From Dehalococcoidia bacterium UBA1152 (GTDB lineage: Bacteria > Chloroflexota > Dehalococcoidia > Lucifugimonadales > UBA2962), in NCBI GenBank assembly GCA_002311285.1, contig DBZU01000074.1, positions 61,213-66,993 of the forward strand: 5,781 nt of DNA, given 5' to 3'. A program made the position numbers and the translations under genes. This document shows positions 1 to 5,134 of the stretch, one piece after another (the first letter of the stretch is position 1; every line of letters starts with the position of its first letter). The notes under the pieces were generated by a model. It was not told the origin of the DNA, searched no databases, and saw only the letters and a program-made list of their open reading frames with translations.

Positions 1-531
1 TTAATTGGACCAAATTGTCCAGGAATAATTACTCCTGGAGAAAATGGAGGTGCCAAATTAGGAATAATGCCTGGACATATACATGCTAAAGGGCGCATTG
101 GAGTTGTTTCAAAATCGGGTACACTTACCTATGAAGCAGTTGATCAAACGATGAGTATTAACGAAGGGCAATCAACCTGTATTGGTATTGGAGGAGATCC
201 TGTAAGCGGCTCTGACTTTGTGGATGTCTTGGAGTTATTTCAAAAAGATGAAGAAACTGATGCGATTGTTATGATTGGAGAAATTGGCGGAACTAAAGAG
301 CAAGAAGCAGCTGAATTCATACACTCAAATGTGTCTAAGCCGGTTATATCTTTAATTGTGGGGCAAACTGCTCCACGAGGGCGTCGTATGGGCCATGCTG
401 GAGCTATTGTGACAGGATCGGCCGCTCTAGCGTCATCTAAAGTTAAGTCATTGGAAAAGGCCGGAGCTTTTATAGTTCCAAGTCCTGCTGATATAGGTAC
501 TACTACTCTAAACACACTTGCTCAACTTTAA
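1..531 (+). CDS. sucD: Succinyl-CoA ligase (ADP/GDP-forming) alpha subunit, C-terminal part (5' truncated by window edge)
   Basis: The frame is open from base 1, so the gene begins upstream; 176 residues remain of a family usually near 290. The enzyme interconverts succinyl-CoA and succinate with substrate-level NTP formation in the TCA cycle, as a complex with the beta subunit SucC. The first residues read LIGPNCPGIITPGE and then LGIMPGHIH, the classical SucD segment joining the CoA-binding domain to the ligase domain. GQSTCIGIGGDP and IVMIGEIGG are further family blocks. The phosphohistidine lies in RRMGHAGAI, His codon at 394-396. The protein ends in a normal ADIG-type C-terminus with TAA at 529-531, so the 3' end is intact. 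The internal ATG at 67 is not a start, because conserved sequence continues upstream of it. No hairpin terminator follows; a strong promoter lies 17 bases after the stop. Identity is very secure. Confidence 0.97.
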   Translation, partial: LIGPNCPGIITPGENGGAKLGIMPGHIHAKGRIGVVSKSGTLTYEAVDQTMSINEGQSTCIGIGGDPVSGSDFVDVLELFQKDEETDAIVMIGEIGGTKEQEAAEFIHSNVSKPVISLIVGQTAPRGRRMGHAGAIVTGSAALASSKVKSLEKAGAFIVPSPADIGTTTLNTLAQL

Positions 532-547
532 TTCATTATTTTATGCG

Positions 548-577
548 TTGACAATCGTTTTTTGAGAGGCCTATACT
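548..577 (+). promoter_or_regulatory. Sigma-70-type promoter, TTGACA-N18-TATACT, upstream of pyrG (distal, P1)
   Basis: A perfect -35 TTGACA (548-553) and a -10 TATACT (572-577, five of six consensus bases) are separated by 18 bases. Transcription would start near 584, giving a leader of about 220 bases before pyrG. Its position directly behind the sucD stop suggests that pyrG is not dependent on read-through from sucD. No start site is proven; this is pattern recognition only. Confidence 0.6.
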
Positions 578-711
578 AGTCTTTCATGAGAGATATGATT
601 GATATATTTCCGGTCATGAGTTTTCAAAAAAGTAACTGCAAAAATCCTCATGTAATTGGGGCCATAATATATATCAATATAAAATGTCTGAAGTTACCCT
701 TGTAGTGATGT

Positions 712-720
712 TGTTATACT
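712..720 (+). promoter_or_regulatory. Extended -10 promoter candidate proximal to pyrG (P2)
   Basis: TGT followed by TATACT (712-720) matches an extended -10 element, TGnTATAAT with one mismatch. No good -35 lies 16-18 bases upstream, which is normal for extended -10 promoters. A start near 727 would leave a leader of about 80 bases. The same TATACT hexamer occurs in P1 and in front of the exported-protein gene, which supports it as this organism's -10 form. Confidence 0.45.
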
Positions 721-806
721 TGTATAAATTCTTGTCATAGAGTATGGAGTTCCGTGTTTATAAAAGGTCGAGCAATTGCATATAAAAGTTTACCTGAAAC
801 ACAGCG

Positions 807-2513
807 ATGACTAGGTTTATATTTGTCACTGGTGGCGTTGTAAGCTCTGTCGGCAAAGGCATAAATGTTGCTTCAATTGGACGTTTACTTAAAAGTCGTG
901 ATTTAAAAGTAACCGTCCTTAAGTTGGATCCTTACCTTAATGTTGATCCTGGAACAATGTCGCCTTATCAGCATGGTGAAGTTTATGTAACTAAAGATGG
1001 ATCTGAAACTGATTTAGATCTTGGGCATTATGAGCGATTCATTGACATGGACCTAACTCAATCTTCAAATGTAACTGCGGGTCAAATATATAGTGAAGTG
1101 ATATCTAAAGAGCGTGGAGGAGAATATTTGGGAGGTACAATCCAGACCATACCGCATGTTACGGATGCTATAAAACAGAAGATATCTAACTTAGCTGAAG
1201 AAAGCGGAGCTGATGTGGTGGTTGTCGAAGTTGGGGGCACTGTAGGCGATATTGAAGGATTACCGTTTCTGGAAGCTATACGTCAAATGCGAAACGAAGT
1301 TGGCCGTGACAATGTCATGTATATACATGTCACTTTACTGCCATACATATCTTCGACTGGTGAAATAAAAACTAAGCCAACGCAACACAGTGTACGTGAG
1401 TTGAGAAGTATTGGAATTCAGCCTGATGCTATAGTGTGTAGAAGCGACCATCCTATAGACGAAGAAATTAAGACTAAGATCTCTATACACTGTGACGTGT
1501 CCAAAAACGGAGTCGTATCGCTTCCGAATGTTGAATCGGTATATGAAGTTCCTTTAATACTGGAAGAACAAGGTTTAGGCGATCTGATAGTTGATTGCCT
1601 TTCATTACCTTCAGCAAGGCATGATATGGACAATTGGCGTGCAATGGTTTCATCAATACAAGAGACAAAAACAGAAATCAAGATTGCCATTGTTGGAAAG
1701 TATATGGAACTGGAAGACTCATATCTGTCAGTCAAAGAAGCATTAATACATGCTGGAATCGAACAAAATTTGACTATTGATTTATCTTGGGTAGCTTCAG
1801 AAGATATAGAACAATATGGTCCTGAAGAGTATTTAGATTTCGTTAATGGGATAGTTGTTCCTGGCGGATTTGGCCCAAGAGGCATTGAAGGGATGATTAA
1901 AACAGTTAAGTATTCTAGGGAAATGGAAGTACCGTATCTTGGATTGTGCTTAGGTTTGCAGGTCATGGTGATTGAATGTGCCCGTTCAATGTTAAAAAAA
2001 CAAGATGCCAACTCATCAGAGTTTGAGCCAGAAACGGATAACCCCGTCATATATCTTATGAGCGAACAAGAAGGTCTTATCGACACTGGAGGCACTATGC
2101 GACTTGGAGTTTACCCTTGCAAACTTGTCGCTGGTTCAATTGCTCAAAAAGCTTATGGGGAGCTTTTGGTACATGAAAGGCATAGACATCGGTTTGAAGT
2201 TAATAATAAATATTTGGAAAGTTTTGGTGCTGTAGGTTTTGAAGCAACTGGAGTCTCACCAGATGGTCAGCTTGTAGAAATAATGGAATATAAACATCAT
2301 AAATTTATGTTAGGAGTTCAATTTCATCCAGAATTTCTTTCTAGGCCTAATCGACCGCATCCTATATTTTGTGAATTTATAAATTCAGCGAAAAGTATAC
2401 TCAGGGAAGGTGGACAACATTCTATGCTACTTGATAAAAATGATAAATCACACTTACGACAAATTAGCAAGGCGTCCTATAAAACGCCAGCTGAAATGCA
2501 AAATTCTGGATAG
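807..2513 (+). CDS. pyrG: CTP synthase (glutamine-hydrolysing)
   Basis: This cytoplasmic enzyme makes CTP from UTP, ATP and glutamine, the last step of de novo pyrimidine nucleotide synthesis, and works as a tetramer. The 568 residues show both domains. The N-terminal amidoligase domain (about 1-265) begins FIFVTGGVVSSVGKGI with the P-loop-like SSVGKG at 14-19, then LKLDPYLNVDPGTM, EVGGTVGDIE (141-150) and the pyrimidine-nucleotide loop KTKPTQHSVREL (188-199). The C-terminal class I glutamine amidotransferase domain (about 292-535) has the oxyanion strand PGGFG (352-356), the nucleophile Cys381 in LGLCLGLQV, and His507 and Glu509 in GVQFHPEF, so the catalytic triad is complete. The ATG start gives the canonical N-terminus, but no convincing Shine-Dalgarno sequence precedes it. 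About 30 polar residues after the usual family end form an extra tail. A transaldolase gene follows after 59 bases on the same strand. Function is very secure. Confidence 0.98.
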   Translation: MTRFIFVTGGVVSSVGKGINVASIGRLLKSRDLKVTVLKLDPYLNVDPGTMSPYQHGEVYVTKDGSETDLDLGHYERFIDMDLTQSSNVTAGQIYSEVISKERGGEYLGGTIQTIPHVTDAIKQKISNLAEESGADVVVVEVGGTVGDIEGLPFLEAIRQMRNEVGRDNVMYIHVTLLPYISSTGEIKTKPTQHSVRELRSIGIQPDAIVCRSDHPIDEEIKTKISIHCDVSKNGVVSLPNVESVYEVPLILEEQGLGDLIVDCLSLPSARHDMDNWRAMVSSIQETKTEIKIAIVGKYMELEDSYLSVKEALIHAGIEQNLTIDLSWVASEDIEQYGPEEYLDFVNGIVVPGGFGPRGIEGMIKTVKYSREMEVPYLGLCLGLQVMVIECARSMLKKQDANSSEFEPETDNPVIYLMSEQEGLIDTGGTMRLGVYPCKLVAGSIAQKAYGELLVHERHRHRFEVNNKYLESFGAVGFEATGVSPDGQLVEIMEYKHHKFMLGVQFHPEFLSRPNRPHPIFCEFINSAKSILREGGQHSMLLDKNDKSHLRQISKASYKTPAEMQNSG

Positions 2514-2560
2514 AGAAGCAATTATGTCATTTACTGCGAATCATAACTATGTTAATGTCT

Positions 2561-2566
2561 TGAGGT
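2561..2566 (+). promoter_or_regulatory. Ribosome binding site deciding the TTG start of the transaldolase gene
   Basis: TGAGGT lies six bases upstream of TTG at 2573, an ideal spacing. The upstream ATGs at 2549 and 2555 are in the same frame but run into the TGA at 2561-2563 that overlaps this site, so TTG is the only start that yields the full family N-terminus. Confidence 0.75.
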
Positions 2567-2572
2567 ATTCCG

Positions 2573-3232
2573 TTGCGCATATTTCTTGACACTGCCAACG
2601 TAGATGAAATCCGCCAGGCTGCTCGAATGGGAGTAGTCAGTGGGGTAACCACGAACCCTTCTCTTGCAGCGAAAGAAGGTATTGGAACTGCTGCAAACTA
2701 TAGAGAAGCTATCCTGGAAATAACAGATATCGTAGATGGCCCAATTTCAGTTGAGGTGGTTAGTTTAGATGCCGAAACAATGACTGAAGAGGGATGGGGT
2801 ATTTCTAAATGGCATCCCAACGTTGTTGTTAAGTTGCCCAGTACAATCGCTGGATTAGAGGCTATGCATAGTTTATCTAAAGAAGGTGTCAAAATAAATC
2901 AAACTCTTTGTTTCTCATTAAACCAAGCATTATTAGGCTCCCAGGCAGGATCAAATTATGTGAGCCCTTTTATTGGGAGGTTAGATGATAAAGGACACGA
3001 TGGAATGGATTTAGTTAGAGATATAGTGAGAGTTTTTGAAATGCATCAAATTAAAACGGAAGTGCTTGCAGCAAGCATACGCAGTCCGTTGCATTGCATT
3101 ATGGCTGCCAAGGCCGGAGCTCAAATAGCGACTATCCCATTTAAGGTTCTTTACGGAATGATGGAACATCCTTTAACAGATGCAGGTTTGGACAGTTTTA
3201 CAAAAGATTGGGAGTATGCTTCGAAGTCGTAA
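2573..3232 (+). CDS. tal: Small (TalC/FSA-type) transaldolase
   Basis: This is a 219-residue class I aldolase of the short transaldolase / fructose-6-phosphate aldolase family, usually 210-220 residues and a decamer. It is expected to move dihydroxyacetone units between sedoheptulose-7-phosphate and glyceraldehyde-3-phosphate in the non-oxidative pentose phosphate pathway, in the cytoplasm. The N-terminus MRIFLDTANV carries Asp6; VTTNPSL (25-31) is the strand-2 signature; the Schiff-base lysine is Lys87 in VVVKLPS; INQTLCFS, YVSPFIGRLDD (129-139), VLAASIRSP and ATIPFKVL follow in family order. Phe133 sits where E. coli fructose-6-phosphate aldolase has Tyr131. Tyr there goes with aldolase activity and Phe with transaldolase activity, so I call transaldolase. 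The start is TTG with a good ribosome binding site. The gene lies 59 bases behind pyrG and 144 bases ahead of rho. The family is certain; the exact activity is inferred from one residue. Confidence 0.95.
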   Translation: MRIFLDTANVDEIRQAARMGVVSGVTTNPSLAAKEGIGTAANYREAILEITDIVDGPISVEVVSLDAETMTEEGWGISKWHPNVVVKLPSTIAGLEAMHSLSKEGVKINQTLCFSLNQALLGSQAGSNYVSPFIGRLDDKGHDGMDLVRDIVRVFEMHQIKTEVLAASIRSPLHCIMAAKAGAQIATIPFKVLYGMMEHPLTDAGLDSFTKDWEYASKS

Positions 3233-3276
3233 TAAAACTGTAACTCGACTTTTATATTTATCGTTTTTTAACAACT

Positions 3277-3326
3277 TATGAATCAACAACTTGTAAGTAT
3301 GTGGATTTAGCACACGTTGATTCATA
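3277..3326 (+). repeat. Perfect 11-bp inverted repeat in the rho leader
   Basis: The left arm TATGAATCAAC (3277-3287) and right arm GTTGATTCATA (3316-3326) are exact reverse complements around a 28-base loop, within which TGTG and CACA can add a short inner stem. No T-run follows the right arm, so it is not a standard intrinsic terminator for the upstream gene. The right arm ends 50 bases before the rho ATG. It could be a leader hairpin, a dimer-binding operator, or an mRNA-stability element. The rest of the 144-base gap between the transaldolase gene and rho holds no other signal I trust. Confidence 0.6.
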
Positions 3327-3376
3327 TCTATTAAACACCACAAATAAACACAGACAAAATATTGGATCATTAGATT

Positions 3377-4654
3377 ATGAATTTATTAGAAATACAACAA
3401 TTAACTGAAGATGATGTAAAGAAAATGGCCATCGAAGTCGGGATGCCAGAAAATGGATTTCCCGGTAGGCGTAATGAATTACTGTACAAAGTATTAAATA
3501 AATACAGTGAGCGCGACGATTTTACGATCACAGCCGAGGGCATACTATCAGTTTTAAATGATGGATACGGATTTTTAAGACAAGTAGGGGGTCAGCAGGG
3601 AGCCAACGATGTATACGTATCTCAGTCGCAAATAAGAAGATTCAGCCTAAGGACAGGGGACGAAGTCAGCGGGCAAGTTAGGCCTCCTAAACAAGGGGAA
3701 CGCTATTTTGGTTTAACTAGAGTTGAGGAAGTAAACGCCCTGGACCCTGATGCTTCGAAAGCACGCCCTCAATTTGAAAAATTGACTCCTGTACATCCTT
3801 TTGAACAAATTAAACTTCAAACCGACACCAAAAAGATATCTTGTAGATTGATAGACTTGTTAGCCCCAGTAGGTAAAGGCCAGAGAGGGATGATAGTTTC
3901 CCCGCCGAAAGCCGGCAAGACTACACTATTGAAAGACATCGCTGCAGGAATAACAGCAAACTCTCCTGACATACATTTAATGGTTGCTTTAATTGGAGAG
4001 CGTCCAGAAGAGGTGACAGATATGCGTAGATCTGTGAAAGGTGAGGTGTTCAGCTCTACTTTTGATGAGCCGGTTGAAGATCACACTCGTGTTGCTGAAT
4101 TAGTTTTGGCTAGGGCTAAGCGTCTCGTTGAAGCCGGTAGGGACGTAGTAATTTTACTGGATTCAATAACCCGATTGACTCGTGCATATAATTTGGCCGT
4201 ACCAACAAGTGGTAGAACTTTATCAGGTGGAATAGACCCTATAGCGCTATATCCTCCAAAAAAGTTCTTTGGCGCTGCCCGCAAAATGGAAGAGGGAGGC
4301 AGTCTAACCATCTTAGCTGCATGCCTAGTTGAGACCGGTAGCCGAATGGATGATGTTATTTACGAAGAATTTAAGGGAACAGGCAACATGGAAGTTCACT
4401 TGGATAGAAAGTTGTCAGAACGGAGGGTGTTTCCTTCTATTGATATTCACAAAAGCGGTACTAGGCGTGAAGAATTATTGATGAGTGAGGAAACACTAAA
4501 GCAAGTATGGTTATTGAGAAGGATGATAAGTATGGCCTCGTCCTCATCTGATGGAAATTCTCATGAAGTGATAGAAAATCTGTTTTCTCGATTATATAAA
4601 ACGAAAACTAATGAAGAATTTTTAGCTAATCTTGGCAGAGAATTAGTTAAATAA
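3377..4654 (+). CDS. rho: Transcription termination factor Rho
   Basis: Rho is a hexameric RNA-dependent ATPase/helicase that loads on C-rich nascent RNA and releases stalled RNA polymerase. The 425 residues are close to the E. coli length (419), without the large insertion seen in some high-GC lineages. Residues 1-45 form the SAP-like Rho_N helices. The primary RNA site includes EGILSVLNDGYGFLR (54-68). The ATPase core has Walker A SPPKAGKTT (175-183, Lys181), ALIGERPEEVTDM (204-216, catalytic Glu208), Walker B VVILLD (257-262), the Q-loop region SGRTLSGG (278-285), and FKGTGNMEVHLDRKLSERR (332-350), covering R-loop and arginine-finger segments. A Gly (207) precedes the catalytic Glu, where E. 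coli has Asp. The ATG start gives the family N-terminus; only a weak GGA at 3364-3366 resembles a ribosome binding site. A perfect inverted repeat lies in its leader and another just behind its stop. No rpmE follows within the window. Confidence 0.98.
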   Translation: MNLLEIQQLTEDDVKKMAIEVGMPENGFPGRRNELLYKVLNKYSERDDFTITAEGILSVLNDGYGFLRQVGGQQGANDVYVSQSQIRRFSLRTGDEVSGQVRPPKQGERYFGLTRVEEVNALDPDASKARPQFEKLTPVHPFEQIKLQTDTKKISCRLIDLLAPVGKGQRGMIVSPPKAGKTTLLKDIAAGITANSPDIHLMVALIGERPEEVTDMRRSVKGEVFSSTFDEPVEDHTRVAELVLARAKRLVEAGRDVVILLDSITRLTRAYNLAVPTSGRTLSGGIDPIALYPPKKFFGAARKMEEGGSLTILAACLVETGSRMDDVIYEEFKGTGNMEVHLDRKLSERRVFPSIDIHKSGTRREELLMSEETLKQVWLLRRMISMASSSSDGNSHEVIENLFSRLYKTKTNEEFLANLGRELVK

Positions 4655-4656
4655 TA

Positions 4657-4684
4657 ATGAAATTAACTTAACAATTAATTTCAT
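4657..4684 (+). terminator. rho: Perfect 10-bp AT-rich hairpin immediately after rho
   Basis: ATGAAATTAA (4657-4666) and TTAATTTCAT (4675-4684) are exact reverse complements with an 8-base loop, beginning two bases after the rho stop. The stem holds a single G-C pair and no T-run follows, so it fails the rules for a strong intrinsic terminator. It may protect the 3' end of the message or mark a Rho-assisted or bidirectional end. Only the dyad is seen directly; the role is inferred. Confidence 0.35.
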
Positions 4685-4878
4685 AACAATAAAATTTACC
4701 AAAGTTTTGGAAATAATGAGGGTTTTTAGGTTAATACCGGCCAATAATTGGTTAAAAGTTAAGAAAAGTATAAAAAATTAGGTTGTAAAACAAATTATTA
4801 ATAGTAAACTTATTGCAATCTTTTTTAATTAATCAACTTTAAGAGCAAAAATAGATTCTAAAGTTTACGTCACAGGCC

Positions 4879-4907
4879 TTGACATTAAGCTTGGACGTAG
4901 GTTAAAT
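4879..4907 (+). promoter_or_regulatory. Promoter candidate inside the GC-richer island (TTGACA-N17-TTAAAT)
   Basis: A perfect -35 TTGACA (4879-4884) stands 17 bases before TTAAAT (4902-4907), which matches four of six -10 consensus bases but lacks the important A at position two. Transcription would begin near 4914 and run into the structured stretch 4922-5014. The element is straddled by an 8-bp inverted repeat (4881-4888 and 4908-4915), placed as an operator might be. Moderate to low confidence because of the weak -10. Confidence 0.35.
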
Positions 4908-4915
4908 TTAATGTC
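4881..4915 (+). repeat. 8-bp inverted repeat straddling the island promoter
   Basis: GACATTAA (4881-4888) and TTAATGTC (4908-4915) are exact reverse complements, 19 bases apart. The left arm overlaps the candidate -35 and the right arm overlaps the expected start site. The palindrome TTAAATTTAA (4902-4911) overlaps the spacer and the right arm. Centre-to-centre spacing is 27 bases, between two and three helical turns. It could be a repressor site or an RNA stem; an 8-bp dyad in AT-rich DNA can also be chance. Confidence 0.4.
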
Positions 4916-5018
4916 TCAATGGCTCGTAAAAGCGGAGTTATCGGCGAAAACGAGCAAATATTTTGGATACGAGGAATGGGAGATCGACTTCCGGGACGCA
5001 CTTAGTGCTGTCCCATAA
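4911..5018 (+). CDS. Possible small protein or gene remnant, 35 residues
   Basis: ATG at 4911 opens a frame to TAA at 5016-5018 reading MSQWLVKAELSAKTSKYF and continuing GYEEWEIDFRDALSAVP. An AGG at 4899-4901, nine bases upstream, is a weak ribosome binding site. The same frame stays open back to a stop at 4830-4832 without any ATG, GTG or TTG in between, so it could equally be the tail of a decayed gene. A second frame, 4919-5005 (28 residues, MARKSGVIGENEQIFWIRGM onward), is open over the same bases, so openness alone is not proof of coding. I recognise neither peptide. The frame coincides with the GC rise and includes the GC hairpin at 4993-5014, which argues that the stretch may instead be structured RNA. 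Existence as a real gene is uncertain. Confidence 0.25.
   Translation: MSQWLVKAELSAKTSKYFGYEEWEIDFRDALSAVP
4922..5014 (+). ncRNA. Candidate structured RNA element upstream of the exported-protein gene
   Basis: Two clear stems lie in about 90 bases. GCTCG (4922-4926) pairs with CGAGC (4951-4955). GGGAC plus GCAC (4993-5001) pairs with GTGC, a bulged T, and GTCCC (5005-5014), giving nine pairs closed by a TTA loop. A small GGAA/TTCC stem (4973-4976 with 4989-4992) can form directly before the second hairpin. No T-run follows the strong hairpin, so it is not a good intrinsic terminator. It does not match the consensus cores I know for cyclic-di-GMP, TPP, cobalamin, SAM, glycine, fluoride or guanidine riboswitches, nor for SRP RNA or tmRNA. 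It could be a leader element, a small RNA, or only coding or remnant DNA. Confidence 0.3.
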
Positions 5019-5031
5019 AATTATTTAAGTC

Positions 5032-5060
5032 TTTAGTGTGCATATCCCAAAAAATATACT
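5032..5060 (+). promoter_or_regulatory. Promoter candidate of the exported-protein gene (TTTAGT-N17-TATACT)
   Basis: TATACT (5055-5060) is the same -10 hexamer found in front of pyrG. At the ideal 17-base spacing stands TTTAGT (5032-5037), a weak -35 with three of six consensus bases. A start near 5067 would give a leader of roughly 68 bases. Predicted from sequence only. Confidence 0.45.
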
Positions 5061-5121
5061 AATATATATAAGGAAAAGATATGCAATACAAAAAATTCGG
5101 AACTTTTAATTAAGAACTACT

Positions 5122-5129
5122 AAGGGGGT
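5122..5129 (+). promoter_or_regulatory. Strong ribosome binding site for the GTG start at 5135
   Basis: AAGGGGGT ends about six bases before GTG at 5135. It is the strongest ribosome binding site in the window, in contrast to the weak or absent ones of pyrG and rho, and it fixes the start of the exported-protein gene. It suggests a highly translated product. Confidence 0.8.
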
Positions 5130-5134
5130 AGGCA

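Larger units (their letters stand above)
4655..5134. other. 480-base intergenic region between rho and the exported-protein gene
   Basis: No recognisable gene, tRNA, rRNA or CRISPR repeat was found on either strand. About 4685-4860 is extremely AT-rich (roughly 18-20% GC in 4741-4860 by hand count) and contains only short palindromes, such as CCAAAGTTTTGG (4699-4710), CCAATAATTGG (4741-4751) and ATTGCAAT (4812-4819), plus a T-run at 4821-4826 with no proper stem in front. From about 4863 to 5018 composition rises to near 48% GC (29 of 60 bases in 4921-4980) and structured or coding-like signals appear; these are listed separately. After 5019 it is AT-rich again up to the promoter and ribosome binding site of the next gene. 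Confidence 0.7.

Noticed and set aside
586..705. 39-codon open frame in the pyrG leader
   Set aside because: No ribosome binding site and an ordinary AT-rich codon content; kept only as a remark in the leader finding because its ATG coincides with the predicted distal start.
1418..2095. Long open frame on the - strand inside pyrG (225 codons)
   Set aside because: It lies wholly under a full-length, motif-complete CTP synthase, encodes no recognisable domain, and is rich in Ser, Ile and Thr as expected from antisense of this coding sequence.
2524..2589. 21-codon open frame between pyrG and the transaldolase gene, overlapping the TTG start
   Set aside because: No ribosome binding site and no recognisable peptide; an overlap of this size arises easily by chance.
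3173..3370. 65-codon open frame on the - strand across the transaldolase-rho gap
   Set aside because: It has no family resemblance, half of it is antisense to the transaldolase C-terminus, and the rest crosses the inverted repeat.
4812..4830. Terminator at the T-run 4821-4826
   Set aside because: Only the small palindrome ATTGCAAT precedes it; no stem long enough for an intrinsic terminator.
4922..5014. Riboswitch of the cyclic-di-GMP or another known class in front of the surface gene
   Set aside because: Some pieces (GGGACGCA) recall the cyclic-di-GMP-I core, but the GCAAACC, GAAA tetraloop and receptor parts are absent, so no known class can be claimed.
4993..5027. Intrinsic terminator at the GC hairpin 4993-5014
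   Set aside because: The stem is strong, but the following bases (ATAAAATTATTT) lack a T-run on the + strand, and the - strand side has none either.
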